Positions 21,021 to 33,927 of a DNA stretch of 64,000 nt are shown piece by piece. Position 1 is the stretch's first letter. Each line of letters starts with the position of its first letter. The notes beneath the pieces are model-generated. The model ran no database searches and had not been told where the DNA came from. It saw only the letters and a list, made by a program, of their open reading frames with translations. The position numbers were made by a program, and so were the translations under genes. The DNA is from Phyllostachys edulis (Eukaryota > Streptophyta > Magnoliopsida > Poales > Poaceae), in NCBI GenBank assembly GCA_036346405.1, contig CM070562.1, positions 63,144,195 to 63,208,194 of the forward strand, in the 5' to 3' direction.

Positions 21021-24000
21021 ATGGCCGGAGGGGGAGCACTCGCCGTCGGCGCAGCGGGCAGCAGCTACGGCGGCGGCGAGATGACATTTACGGTTGTGAT
21101 GAGCTGCCTCACGGCGGCCTCCGGCGGGCTACTACTTGGATACGACATCAGTATTACAGGTCAGTTTCAGTTGTCATGTACTGAATATGCTGGATCCCAG
21201 GGTGGAGCTAGACTTGTGCCATGTTCCGGGCTAGACTAGCTTCTCCTTTGCTAAACCCATTGTCGTCTGTGTTTTCAGCAATTTCTCTATAGGCTTTAGG
21301 TCTAGGCCCAGGCCAGGCCCTGGTTGCCTTGGGTCTAAATCTGCCTCTGCTTATCCTGTGCGCTCCAGTGATACACGCCAAACGCATGGCTTCTTTCTTC
21401 TTCAAGAACAGAAGATTTATCGCTCTCGCTCGCTCGTTCGTTTTTTTTCCCTTTCTTTCCCTTTTTCTTGCCTAGCCTGGCCGACGATTCATTTGCTGCG
21501 TTCATATGTTAAATTTTGATAAATTGACATGGTCGGGATGCATCACGTTGGACGAGTATGGAAGCACTCTGCCTTGTCCACTTGTTTGGTGGTTTGACCT
21601 TCCTACTTGATGGCGCAATGCTTGTCCTTTTCAGGAAGAAACAGTCTTGACATTTTTTTTTCCAAAATATGAGGACACTGCATTTTGTACTCCGATTATC
21701 TGCACTAATCAATAATTCTTGTTTCATACAGATGCATTTGTGTAGGTCTAAGCTTGTTCTTATTGACTAATTGTACCAGCAAAAATAAGATATTTTGAAT
21801 AGACCTAAACTTAAAGAGATGGTTTCCTCCATCATTGCCATGTGCGCACAAATTCTTCGAAAAAAAAAACCAGAGGTGTTTTTTTACCCGAAAATCCGGA
21901 GGTGCTATATCTTATGTCTGGAAAAAGAAAATATATTTTGTTTACATTAAAATTTCACTAGAAAAAAAAACAAAAAATGACATCTCCTTTGTCCTTTCTC
22001 CTTAGTCAACACTACACTACAGTGTCCAGATGATGCATGCATTGTATAAAGCGACAAGACGCCGATGTGCAATATGCAAATTATATATTGCAACTGTCAT
22101 TATTTCGCACTAAACAAACATATCCATTTCTCACAAGTCACAAGCTTGCTAGCACGCATTACAACCGTCTCAATCATCGATGAACCATAACTCCAAACTT
22201 TTTCTTTACTGCAATGACAGTTTCGGAAGAAGACAGCCACATGTGTGCCTGATCTCCAAATTTTATGATTTATGCATATTCTTTCAGAGAGCAGTAGACC
22301 ATGTTATGACATAAAGCACCTTCAGTATAATCTAGTACACTTAATTAAGGCTGTAGCATTTTTTTGTTCATAGCTCATAAATACAGGTTTAGCAGTTTGA
22401 ACCACTCAGAAGCTACACATACATGTCTGATCAATGTGATATGATGTGATGAAATCAATACGATCATTGATCGTGATTAAACTACAATTTGGTCATTTGA
22501 TGATCAATTCTTGTTCAAGTCGCTTCCGATTAAATTTCAGGTGGGTTGACGCAGATGGAGTCGTTCCTCCAGGCCTTCTTCCCGGAGATCCTGCGGAAGA
22601 TGTCCAATGCGCAGCAGGACGCGTATTGCATCTTCGACAGTCAGGTGCTCAACACCTTCGTCTCCTCGTTCTACCTCGCGGGCTTGCTCGCCAGCCTGGT
22701 CGCCGGCCACGTAACCAGGACGTTGGGCCGGAAGAACTCCATGCTCATCGGCGGCTTGCTGTTTTTTGTCGGCGCCCTCCTCAACCTCACCGCCGTCAAC
22801 ATCTACATGCTCATCATCGGCCGCATCCTCCTCGGCATCGCCGTCGGCTTCACCAGCTTGGTGATCACATATCAGCCAATGCGAACTTAGATATACACTT
22901 TAGTCGAAAGTACTGGACGTGCAATGTAATGGATGTGTGTTCTTGCGTTGCATTGGTTGCAGTCTGCACCGGTGTACCTAGCGGAGATAGCACCGGCGCG
23001 GTGGCGCGGGGCGTTCACGAGCACATTCCACTTCTTCCTCAACGTGGGCATGTTCATGGCCGACCTGGTCAACTACGGCGCCAACACCATCCCGAGGTGG
23101 GGCTGGCGCCTCTCGCTCGGCGTCGGCATTGTCCCGGCTGTCATCATCATCGTGGGCGCGGCGTACATCCCGGACACGCCCAACAGCCTGGTGCTGCGCG
23201 GGAAGTTCGACGAGGCCCGCGTCTCGCTGAGGCGCATCCGTGGGCCGGCCTCCGACGTCGACGCCGAGCTCAAGGAAATCACCCAAGCCGCGGAGGAGGA
23301 CAGGAGGTACGAGTCTGGCGCTTTCCGGCGCCTCGGCCGCCGAGAGTACCGGCCGCACCTGGTTATGGCCGTGGCCATGACGGTGTTCTTCGAGCTGACA
23401 GGCGTGATCGTGGTATCCATCTTCACGCCTCTCCTCTTCTACACCGTCGGGTTCACGAGCCAGAAGGCCATACTGGGGTCCATCATCACCGACGTCGTCA
23501 GCCTGGCATCCATCGCGGTCGCCGCGCTCGCCGTCGACCGGTACGGCCGCCGCTCTCTGTTCTTTCTGGGCGGCGTCGTCCTGATCCTCTCCCAGGTTGC
23601 CATGGCGTGGATCTTTGGCGCGCAGCTGGGGACCAACGGCGAGAAGGCGATGGCACGGGGGTACGCGGTGGCGGTGGTCGCGCTGGTGTGCGTGTACACG
23701 GCGGGGTTCGGCGTGTCGTGGGGCCCGCTCTCGTGGGTGATCACCAGCGAGATCTTCCCGCTTGAGGTGAGGTCGGCGGCGCTGGGAATGAGCGGTGCCA
23801 TCGGGGGGGCGCTCACGTTCGCGCAGTCGCAGTCGTTCCTGGAGATGCTGTGTCGGTTCAAGTACGCCACGTTCGCCTACTACGCGGGATGGGTGGTCGT
23901 GATGACGGCGTTCGTGGCCGCGTTCCTGCCGGAGACGAAGGGCATGCCCATCGAGTCCATGGGCGCGGTGTGGGCGCGGCACTGGTACTGGAAGCGCTTC

Positions 24001-24045
24001 GTCAAGCCGGCGCCGGCCAACCAGCTGGCCGACGTGCCGGCGTGA
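21021..24045 (+). CDS. Sugar/H+ symporter of the STP (MST) family, 3 exons, 513 aa
   Basis: The exons are 21021-21159, 22541-22860 and 22963-24045, all with GT-AG borders and in phase (139+320+1083 nt). The product should be a 12-helix major facilitator protein importing monosaccharide with protons across the plasma membrane. Landmarks: GYD with Asp42 (proton site in STPs), Cys76 in AYC and the later MLC (the lid disulfide pair in STPs), GRILLGIAVGF, PVYLAEIAPARWRG, PDTPNSLV, VDRYGRRS and the C-terminal PETKGMPIE. Length is normal for the family (about 510-530). An oddity is the helix 7 motif QQLTGIN, which here reads FELTGVI (residues 296-302), replacing Gln, Gln and Asn that contact sugar in known STPs; specificity may differ or activity may be reduced. 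A decayed paralogue lies at 32095-33652. The GC-rich frames antisense to exon 3 are shadows. Confidence 0.93.
21160..22540 (+). other. STP intron 1
   Basis: A 1381-bp AT-rich intron with donor G/GTCAGT and acceptor TTTCAG/GT. It splits the Gly codon after ISIT, the position expected in STP genes. No nested element with clear ends was recognised. Confidence 0.85.
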
Positions 24046-26148
24046 TACGCTGCGTTTGGGCGTAGCCGCGCAGTGGCACACGGGCTCGCACCGAGGCGGC
24101 TAATTTCGTTCAATGTGTGGCTGGCTGGTTTGATTTGTGCACTGGCACGTCTGGCAGGCTAGCAGCAGTAGTAGCGTTTGATCAGGGTAAGTTTTTACAT
24201 GACGTGTATGGTTTAGGGATTGGACGGCCGTCCAACCTGACCGCTAAGGAACAGTGCACTGGACAAGAAGTTTACGCCGGCCACTTCATGTATCATCAAA
24301 AAAAAAAAATTTGCGAGGGAAGGTATCATCAATCGTCCGCTACTTCAGCCAAACTTTTTTTTTGATCTTAGGTTAGGAGCTCTGGCATTCACTATTAGAA
24401 AGAGGCGAGCACCAACGCACCTAGCCAACTTACCTTTGGTCAATTCTCCGCTACTTCACCCAAACTGATAGGCTTGAGCGTGCGTGGTTGAAAGTTCACC
24501 CTATCTTCCTACTCCGCCAATATGCATGGTAGAGGAATCCTGTTATAACATGTATAACCAACAATTTATTTTAAATTTACAAGGAAAAAAGGACAAGTCG
24601 AAAATAAAGTGACTTGTCATTTCAGTATGAAATATTTGCATTTTGTACACAGTGGTCTCTCCTTACGTGTTCAGACTACAGTAGCGTCTTATCCACAAAC
24701 CGAACAGTTTGCCCTTAAATTTAAAGCTACGAGGATTTTAATCTATTATTACTTCAAAATAGTTCACTTCTTTTGAAGTATTTGGTCCCTCTCATGAAGG
24801 TCTTATTCAGTCATACACTCATACTGTACCTAAAGCGCTAACAAATTGCTAATGAGAGGAGCCACAGTACGACTGCTCCATAGCCGTCTTCTTTAGTATT
24901 GACTAATTGTGTCTGTATTATACTATTATCATATGTAACGATAGTCTTTCAGATGAACCACAACTTTAAGATGGTATACATTATCCGAATCAGTAACTGA
25001 CGTTAGGACAATCCTTTCAATTACTTATCTTTGCCGTGGTATGGAGCAATGGCGGACCAGGAATAAATTTGAGATATGGTGGAGTGTCGGAGTCGCCAAC
25101 GTAAACCAAAAGGTATTACCTAAAAGTAAGAGAATTCATACACAAACTATACTACTAATTCTACATGAAATGAATATTTGAACTTCTGAAGAAAACTATT
25201 CCACACTGTTGGATCATGGAATTGACAATGAACCTACTCCAAATGATCTCAAGAACTTGTTGTGCATATTACGCTAATAAAATATTTGCTCAAAAACTAT
25301 GTCAACCAAAGCAGTTCTATTGAATTGAGAGGATGATACTAATTCATGGATTTCGTTCTTTTTCCTGAGTAGATGCATAGATCACAAATTCACAAGTTCA
25401 CAACTCGAAGGTACATGTGCCGCTGTGCGCAGAGTTCCTTGGCCAGTTGGCCTTCTCGATGACGCGCTGAGAGCTCCGCTTCAGGTCCTCCTCCACGAAC
25501 GGTAGCACATCCGCCGAGGCGCCGCCCCAAGCCCCCCAACTCTCTCTCGATGCCTCGACGCATCCACCAATTGGAATTGGAGGGTATACAGCCTTCGACC
25601 CGTCGCGGACTCGCAGCCTCAAGGCTCAAGAGTCAAGACCCCAAGGCGGCAAGGCCCAAACCACCCTCTCGCTCGCTTGAACGCACTGTGCCGCCGCCCT
25701 CGTTTTCTCGCTCGAAGGCACCGCCGCGCCCTCAAGGTCGCCGAGGGCCGAGGCGCCGATGCGGTGGCACCCCCTCATGGCTCCTGCGCGCCCGCACCGC
25801 TAGGGTTACGACGCACGCGAGTAGGGCAATAGGCTGGCCGCTGTGGGTGTCGGGCGAAAACGGGATTGGCGAAAGGGGCAAGCCGCAAGCCAGGTGGGTC
25901 CACCTAAGGTCACCTTAGCACCCTCCCTCCGCCCCTCCATGGGGCTTAACAGGCTGCGGGCTGTGGCATTGGTGCATTGCGGCCCACCATCTTGAAGACT
26001 GCCCAGTCTCCTTCCGAATGAGCGGCACGATGGTTGTCCAGCGTCTTCTCAGGCAACGGGCGGCTGGCACTCGGAGGAGGGGGTTTCTCGGCCAGTGGTA
26101 GCTCTGGCGGATGCCAGAGCTCACCAGAATGGTGGGTCTTCCCCTCAT
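24046..26148. other. Intergenic region downstream of STP, no gene recognised
   Basis: The first about 300 bp are presumably STP 3' UTR. The remainder is AT-rich except 25400-25920, a GC-rich patch with open frames on both strands (for example 25550-25918, Arg/Pro-rich). These frames have no start context, domain or family resemblance, and look like a composition effect or an old element fragment. Confidence 0.45.
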
Positions 26149-29100
26149 ATGGAGTATGGACGATTTTTTTTTGAAATAATATTAATTTAAAAGATAATTA
26201 CAAAAATAAATAGTCGATTTTTTTTTACAAAACTAGGTCACTATCGTCAATTGGAATGGCGACAAGCACCTGTCATCATTTCAATTGGCGACAGGGACTT
26301 GTGCACTAGCAACATAGGGCTCAACAATACAAAGAGGTCCATGTCGCCAATTGAATTGGTGATAGGTCTCTGTCGTCAATTCACCTAGCGATAGGAACCT
26401 CTCTGTATTGCTTTTTATTGACTATTTTCGAGCATATATTTTGTCGACAAATCACACTGATGCTACATAACATTCTGCACAACGTCCTAACATCTTTTGT
26501 CGACAAATTACAATGACATTACATAACATTCAGCGCAACGTCGTCACATATTTTTTGTCGATAAATCACAATGGCATTACATAACATTAAACGCAACATC
26601 GTCACATACTTTATGGACAAATCACACTAACATTACAAACTATTCACCACAACGTCATCACCACCTAGTGTTTCGATAAATCAAAGTGATATTACAAATC
26701 ATTGGGCACCACATATTTCAACAGGATGAACTTTTTTCCGTGGCCACGACCACAACATCCACCATGTGGACCGCCTCGAGTAGGACGGTCGGATGAGATC
26801 CCCACAGCGATGTTCGGACTGCCGATGTCTCCTTCGTCCTGTGGATTTCTCGTAGGGCATTTCTTGAAGGTGTACCTAGATTCCCTGCAAATGGAGCACT
26901 TCTTCATACGACGCCCTGCTTCTACTTCGTCCATGTCGTTCCTAATGTGTCGTACCTGTAGCCGGCCAACCTTTCCCTTGAGCTTATCAATGTTCGCGGC
27001 CCAGATAAGTTGCTCCCAAGTCGAATGGCCAGTGAAATGGCTAACCATGTCGTAACCATACATCTCCGCACTCCATGTTTGCATCACCTCCTCCTTGTTG
27101 AAATAGTTAGAAAGGTACTGGCCAGAATGCTACGCCACCGTCGAACATGCGGCCATGACATGGGAGCAAGGCCTATGCAGAAGAAGAGGCTTGTTGCAAG
27201 TGCATATGCAATTAACGCTGCATAGCGTGCACTAGTGGGTGATCCTCTCGTGGTTCGTCCCACGGCGTCCTTTATCCCTGCATATTATCTCGAAGCGAAG
27301 CTCCCTTGTGCCCATCTTGAATGCCCAGTGCATCTCACCCTTCTTGATCTTCTCCTCCATGTTCTTGGTGATCATGGCGGAGTAGAGTACTCTGTCATTT
27401 GCCATGGTGTGTGACACGCTGTTGCTTCTGTCAACAAAGTAATTTGTGGTACCGCGGAGAATTGCCTCCACAATATCAACCAAACAGAGGCATCTAGCGC
27501 CACGCATGACCCAGTTGTACACCTCGGCTAGATTGGTTATCATGACACCATATCGTGTACCACCCCTATCATGTAGTAGTGACCACTTCTCTTTAGGCTC
27601 ATGCTCAATTCAGTCCGAGAAGCATTTTACCTACGCCCTCGTCTTCCTCGTCACACTAGGACCATTTGTGGGTAGCTGTGGCAATGCTTTGAGGGCCTGG
27701 TCAGCTCTTAGGGCAGCCTTTTTCGCTGCCTCCCTTCTGTGTGTATGTGTCCGCTCATCCAAAATCCTCCAAAGTGCTTCAAACTTTCGTTGCTGATTCT
27801 AGTTGCACAGCCGCTTGAACAGGTTCATCAAGTCCTTGTTGTGGAACTACTTGTAAAAGTTTGCACCTAAGTGCCTCATGCACCACTTGCTCTGTAGATC
27901 CGCATATGGAAGTGGTTCGTTCTCTCCTTGTTGTAGTTGAGTTATTACACTCAGCAGGACCATATGCCGATCATGTATCATGCATACATTAGGACGACCA
28001 TGTACAATAGAAATCCTCAAATTCCTTAGGAACCACAACCAGCTGTTCGTGTTCTCGCTTTCAACGAAACTGAATGCCACAGGAAGAACATGATTGTTCC
28101 CGTCCGTCGCTATTGTAGTCAGTATTTGGCCCTTGTACTTTCCAGTCAGGAATGTGCTATCCACTCACAAGATTGGACGGCAGTGCCGGAATGCATTGAT
28201 GCATGGACCAAAGGCGGAGAATACTCGCTTCAGTACCCTCTTATTGGCCCACTTTGGATCCATGGAATCTTGAATGTTGACATGAGTGCCATGATTCCTA
28301 TCTTTTATGACTCGTAGTAGTCCGGGGAGGTTATAGTATGGGTCCTCGAACGTACCAAACCTTAGTTCCAATGTCTTCTGTTTTGCCCTCCACGCCTTAG
28401 TATAGCTGATTGTGTACTAGAACCTTGCCTCAATCGCCCGAATGATGGATCGTGACTCAAAATCTAGATTATCCATGATCTCACCGTACATGAGGTTTGC
28501 GATGAAGCCTAATAACAGGTTTCTATGAGACTGCACTGACTTAGCAACGACATATGTGTGAGAGACCACTATAGAGTATTTTCAGTAGGTGTCCCACTTA
28601 GGCTGAAATACGTGCACTCGCCAAGAGCATCCCTCTATGTCGCGCTTCACATCGTAGCATCCTGGGTTAGACTTGATGACTGTGAATGTACGCCACATCG
28701 ACAAGGCCCAGAATTTGACCGTCTCCTGCACGGCCTCCTTGCATTTGTACATAGCTCCTTGCCTGACCTCGCTCTGGTCGTACTCCTATGGCACATGGGA
28801 GCCTTTGTTAACAACGAGGTTGTCGAACTGGTTTGTGTTCCACTGGGATGGAACTACTTGCTGGTCCACAACATCCTCATCATCGGATCCTTCGTCTTCT
28901 GACAATGCCATGTAGTCTCGGTCTATGAGATCCATCCTTTGCACTAGGGCTTCTAGTTCCTCACCCTTGTCAGCAAGCCCACTAGCTTACCTGATTGAAG
29001 GATCTCCTTCCACATGGTCTTCATTGACAGGATCATCTACTCCCCAGACCTTCGGCCATTGTGTGCGTTGCGCTATGGCTGGAGTTCCCGACTTCTTCTT

Positions 29101-30010
29101 TGGCATCATCACCCCCTTCTTGTTCAACCACCGATGCAGGAGTGGGCTTAGCATATGCTTGGGCCAGAATGACCAAATCTCACCGTTCCTCCCTCACCAT
29201 GAGTACATATGACTGTCATGACCTTGTTCCCTTGAGCTGCACTAACTCCCAATATGTGCCCTTTGATGCTCGAGGGGCAAGGCAGCTTAATCTCAGATCA
29301 TACACAGCATGGTCCATATCGAATGAGTGAAACAACCACCGCATCACAACTCCCCATGTACGCTGCTCTGGTCTTGTTAGGGACATGATCGCCGATTGGA
29401 AATAACGCAAATCAATCCCATCGAGACTCTCAAGAATAGTCCCCTGATCATAGTAAATTTTGAAGTTGATGGCGTCCGACAAATTTGATGTACTACACCG
29501 TAAACAAGATTTCCATATTTAACCACATATCTAAAACTAAACCACCCACCGAAAAGGATTATGTACAACATACTACACTACGTAACCATACATATAAAAC
29601 TATGTAATCCATTCGGTTAAAAAAAATTACTTAAAAGATGGGCGACCAGATAGGCAGTGCTTCGCTAGCTTCTCTCTTCCCCTCTACTCCTCTCTGCTCC
29701 TCTCCCTCCCCTCTCCTCTTTCTCTTTTTTCTGAATAAAAGTGAGTTTTTCTAGAATTTTAGGGTTTCAGGGGTCTTTTATAGAGGAGATTGCATCGCCA
29801 TTTGGAATGATGACAAGGACTTGCGGGATCCCTATCGCTATTTGAAATGGTGGTTTTCCAAATTTTAGAATGGCGATGGGAGCCTGTCGCCATTCCAATT
29901 GGCAACAGGGACCTAGTTTTGCAAAAAAACAAAGACTATTTATTTTTGTAATTATCTTTTAAATTAATATTATTTCAAAAAAAAATCGAGTAGTCGTTTA
30001 CGTACTCCAT
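26149..30010 (-). mobile_element. Mutator-like element (MULE) with long inverted ends
   Basis: 26161-26275 is repeated in inverted orientation at about 29885-29988. The match includes a near-perfect 55-base block of oligo-T and AT-rich sequence, then ACAAAACTAGGTC and GGAATGGCGACA. Subterminal copies of the (A/T)GGCGACAGG motif recur at both ends, as in many grass MULEs. An outer match ATGGAGTA (26149-26156, and inverted at 30003-30010) may extend the termini. No 9-bp TSD could be identified. MuDR-type transposase remains lie inside on the minus strand. Confidence 0.8.
26690..29500 (-). pseudogene. MuDR-family MULE transposase, degraded
   Basis: Pieces follow in order on the minus strand. 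An N-terminal block (29482-29216) comes first. The DDE core is at 28371-27847, with the first acidic residue in VDSTFLTGKYKGQIL and the segment LPVAFSFVESENTNSW. A C-terminal region follows (27543-27232), then a SWIM-type zinc motif near 27130-27230 (CTCNKP then RPCSHVMAAC) and a terminal CCHC-like knuckle near 26920 (KKCSICRESRYTFKKCP) in which the His is Tyr. An in-frame TGA at 28165-28167 sits two codons before the first catalytic Asp, and the blocks are in different frames. The enzyme cut and joined element ends; this copy is inactive. Confidence 0.8.
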
Positions 30011-30094
30011 TTTCGGGAGGTGACGGCATAACACATAATGGTCATTGTTCGGCCAACCTCGGTGTTGCAACCGGTCTGAAGTCCATAGCCTATT

Positions 30095-31650
30095 TTATAC
30101 AGCAAGCCATGCGAAGTGTTTGCATTTTGGCGGTGCCCAAGTTTTCTGTATTAATGCTTGAAAATTTATGCTAGTTGAGCTGAAGAATTGTGCCATGTAG
30201 GCCGAACCCACCATGTAGTTGCCATCGGTTATGAGTTTCCAAGCAATTTGGTCTGCTACTTCAGGGACTAGCACCACATCATTCACATGTTCCGAGAGGA
30301 ATATGAACTCCTGTAGATGATGCACCATTACTTATGCGTGTAAGTTTATGTCTTGTATCTAGATGTTATATTGTAGTGCTTTGTGGACCGTTTTATTTTT
30401 GCGTCTTGAGATGTCATATATAGAAGGAGCGATATCTCAGGGGATCTTTTTGTTTAACCAAGGACGGTCCAAAAGTTTGTTTTGAGGCTGTTCCCCAATA
30501 TGATGCGAATACAAGCATTGAAAAGAGTGCAATCCGTTTCATCACAGGGATTTCCCATTCCTACCCATGGCTTATCTGGAGATGTCCATTGAGTCCAAAG
30601 CCATCTAAGCCTAAGAGCCCTTGCGAACTTTTGCAGATGGAGGATCCTGAGGCCTCCTAGGCGTTTTGGTCGACAAACACATTCCCAGTTGACTTTGCAG
30701 TTCCCTCCCAAAGCTGAATCTATTACCGACCAAAGGAAAGTCCTTCACTTTTTATCTAGCCTTTTTAGAATGCTTTTGGGGGCCTTGATTGATGTCAAAA
30801 AATATATTGCCTCGGAAGTGAGGACGGATTTTACTAAGGTTGTTCTTCCTGCTGGTGTGAGTAACTTTCCTTTCCAGGCCGCAAGTTTGGACGGCGCTTT
30901 ATGCTCTAGGTGTTGGGAGGTCGGTGCGGCATGGCTTGCCGAGGGATAGCGGAAGTCCAAGAGATGTCATAGGAAAAATTGTTTCTGAGGCCGAGAAATT
31001 TCGCAGGACGTTCTGCAAGTCTAGGTTGTCACGTCTAATTCCTAGCACTAAGCTTTTGTGAAGGTTTGTGACTAGACCTGTTACTTGACCGAAATTATGA
31101 AGGATGATGGATAGGGCGTCAAGATATTCTTTTGCCGGTGCTACAAAAATGGCCGTGTCGTCGGCATAGAGAGATGTTCGAATTTTTGCAGCACGACATC
31201 TCAACATTTGGAGGGTGCCCAGTTCGGCTATCAAGTCTAAAATGAATAGGAGCGAGGAGATAGGGTCCCCTTGTCGATGGTCTCTCCCATGTTTGGTGGG
31301 GATACCCGGAATTCCATTCAAAAGGACTCACGAGGATGAGGTTGTAAGTATGGTCGTGATCCAGTTCCTCTAGGTATTTGGGAACCCTCTTTTTTGTAGT
31401 AGATCTAGGTGGTAATCCCATCTTACCGAGTCAAATGTTTTTGCGATGTCCAATTTTAACAACAGCATTGGTGTCCTCGAGTGATGGAGAAGCTTGGCCA
31501 GATTTCGCACATACATATAGTGAATAATCTCGTTTGAAAGATGCAACTGTAGCTTCGCCTTTGAAAACATGCATTTGCTGCGAGCCTTCTGGAGCGCTGA
31601 AATCTGCATACCTTTCATCGCTGATGACTATCTGGATCCTAAGCCGAATC
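30095..31650 (-). mobile_element. 5'-truncated LINE (L1-type) remnant
   Basis: On the minus strand, an RT fragment (31618-30899) includes LKLDIAKTFDSVRWDY, RQGDPISSLLFILDLIAEL and the active-site box LYADDTAIF (about 31156-31170). The block after RT follows (KAPSKLAAWKGKLLTPAGRTT near 30850, then RPKRLGGLRILHLQKFARAL near 30650). Last is a zf-RVT-like segment (30328-30095, APPKCKHFAWLA). The endonuclease and ORF1 are absent. Several frameshifts and stops make it non-functional. Confidence 0.8.
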
Positions 31651-31653
31651 AAT

Positions 31654-31781
31654 GAGCGAAGCCAGCAAATCTCCAGGATTAGTCAATCAAAGAAAGAACG
31701 TATTTTTGTGATGTGGTGAGCGAAGCCAGCAAATCTCCAGGATTAGTCAATCAAAGAAAGAACGTATTTTTGTGATGTGGT
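31654..31781. repeat. Perfect 64-bp tandem duplication
   Basis: 31654-31717 (GAGCGAAGCCAGCAAATCTC to GATGTGGT) is repeated without visible change at 31718-31781, at the upstream edge of the LINE remnant. Identity of the copies suggests a recent slippage or repair event, or an assembly artefact. Confidence 0.9.
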
Positions 31782-32094
31782 GTTGCTTGTGCCGCCAAGG
31801 AACTCTTGATTTCGATATGCCCTGTGCCTGAATGCGATAGATGCACAGCAACTTTGGACCACCAAAGTCAAGTAGCTCCCAAAAAAAAATAGTGCCGACT
31901 TCGAAAATCTTATAATAGGATAATGAAATTGACAGTGATACTAACAAACCCTACAGGAAAACTATACCAAAAAAAAAGGCCAAGAAAAGAAAAGAAAAAG
32001 GGGAAAGAGCATTTTTACATCCACCAAACCACTCAAGCAGTTAACCTCAGTAAACGCACACTAATCCAGCCATGCTTTCTGATCTGAACTTTAA
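31782..32094. other. Spacer with A-rich runs, no gene recognised
   Basis: The stretch has A-rich runs near 31880 and 31966-32005. It would be the 3' flank of the STP pseudogene. No start or domain was seen. Confidence 0.4.
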
Positions 32095-33652
32095 TCATGA
32101 CCAAATCCACATTGCATAGTATGCAAGGATGGCGTTCTTCAGCCGGCACAGCATCAGCAGGAAGTACTGCATTTGCGCGAAGCAGAGGGCGAAGTTGAGA
32201 GTCATGCCCACAACCTGCCCAGCTGACTGAATCTTCTTTCCAGGAACGGTCCAGAACAAAGAGCCCCACGACCAGCTGAGACCACAGGAGACAATGCATG
32301 TGAGCACGAACATCGCGGTGGTGTAACCCGTCGGCATTCGAGATCCACCGCCTACGCCAATCTGAACTGCTACTATCATTGGAATTGTGATCTTACAACA
32401 AGAATAACAGTCATGAATAATGTCAGCAATTCGCACAGAAACATATAACTGAACCTGCAAAGTTTGGATCTTAGTTACTTTTCAGTTACCTGGCAAAATA
32501 CCATCAGAACGGCGCTGACGGTTAACGTCACCTCCCTGCCGTGTTGTTTTGTCGTGAAGGCAGATCCATGGATGCCGCAGTAGTTCACCAAAACTAGCAC
32601 GATATTACTGACAACTGCAGCTTTGCCCCTGGAACTTGTTGTTTGAAACAGCATTGGCAGCAGCGAAGTGGTAATGTTCACTCTGGTTAGCTGTAAAAAT
32701 AACTGTAGCGTCACCAACGCCCCAATATATGTCAGATACTGCTCGTTTCTTGACAAGATTCTCCAAAACGCACTGCTCTCACGATTCTTTTGTATGCACC
32801 TCCTGTCGAAACTGATCACCTTTGGCGTTGTATGGACCTTTAAATTGGCAGTGCTAAAAATACACTGAAGTGCCAAACGGACATAATCGTGCCTGCTACC
32901 AAGCAAACTTGGAGGGAAGGATTGCTTATTGCACAATTCATTATTCTTAATGACCAAATCACCCTGAACGTTAGCATTAAAGCCAAGGATAAGTTGCTGG
33001 CCATAGGTATCGTTGCGAATCGTAATGCAGTTATAGAACCTGGCCGTCAGAACACCAATGCCAACAAAAAGAGGCAAGGAGCTACGCTGCCAACAGGATC
33101 GCAATATCATGGCATAGTAAATTGGTGCATCCTGCCACAATGTCCAGTTAGAAACGTGTTTAGTTAGGATGAACATTGAAGAGAAAGAAAGTAATGTTCA
33201 TTTCGAGAAAAGGAAAGAAATATGCATGCTACATGTAATAGATGTGAAATAAGGCATTGACTATTTGTCTGCGATGCTGAGGTACTGACAAGGTTCTAAT
33301 ACATGTGAATTGAGGAGTTCTTGAAAAATATTTAACTACTAACCTCTATGACAGCAGACTTTCGCAGTAACCATCTGTCAATCAGAGCTTTATAGTGGAT
33401 TGCAATAGTCCAAATCGCGCTTCCAGTAAGGAAAACATGACGTTGTATCAACAAGACTGGCAGACGCCCTATTTTGCGGGTGACATGGCAGCCCACGCCA
33501 GTATTGTCCGATGACATGTCAAACATAGGTGCGTAATTTCTGCACAAAGAGTGCTTCTCCTGCTTTGCCGCGTCAATGTTCGGGAAGAAGGCCACAACAT
33601 ATGACTGCATCTCAAGCACACCTACTTGGCTACTTGTATTCCCAATAAACTG
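32095..33652 (-). pseudogene. Decayed STP-type sugar transporter paralogue
   Basis: Minus-strand pieces align in order with the intact STP gene at 21021-24045. An exon-2-like block (33652-33332) has an AG acceptor and then GVLEMQSYVVAFFPNID, followed by CHVTRKIGRLPVLLI. An exon-3-like block (about 33150-32477) has QDAPIYYAMI, then LQLFLQLTRVNITTSLLPMLF. The C-terminal block (about 32365-32095) has GYTTAMFVLTCIVSCGLSWSWG, FALCFAQMQYF and LMLCRLKNAILAYYA. The lid cysteine context, the PETPNSL loop, the GRR motif and the PETKG tail are lost or unrecognisable, and frames shift. It retains part of the QQLTG(I/V)N motif that the intact gene lacks. Exon 1 was not identified; the MULE at 33928-36112 lies upstream, where intron 1 should be. 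Confidence 0.75.
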
Positions 33653-33927
33653 TTAGGTCTGCCATACCCAAAAAATTGCATAAAAATTCAGAAGAATATT
33701 GGTTCTAAAAAATTCAGAAGAATAACATATATTGGCCTCATATGAAGTCTCGAAATTTAACTATTTAACTTGACATGATAGTCTCTGTTCGAAACCACTA
33801 CCTGCTAACCTACAGAAATTACTCAATGAGTTTTGCTATTTCTGGGACTGGGTTATCTGTGATGAATTATAAACATCTTGGTATTGGTACCAGTTAGAGA
33901 TTAGATCAATAAACTGGAAATAAACGA

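Noticed and set aside
22446..24081. Long open frames antisense to and overlapping the STP exons (for example 367 codons on the minus strand, 439 on plus in another frame)
   Set aside because: They arise from high GC third positions of the real gene; repetitive Arg/His/Pro content and no family features. The spliced STP frame explains the region fully.
25390..25920. GC-rich ORFs, up to 122 codons
   Set aside because: Open on both strands in several frames, Arg/Pro-rich, no recognisable family; compositional.
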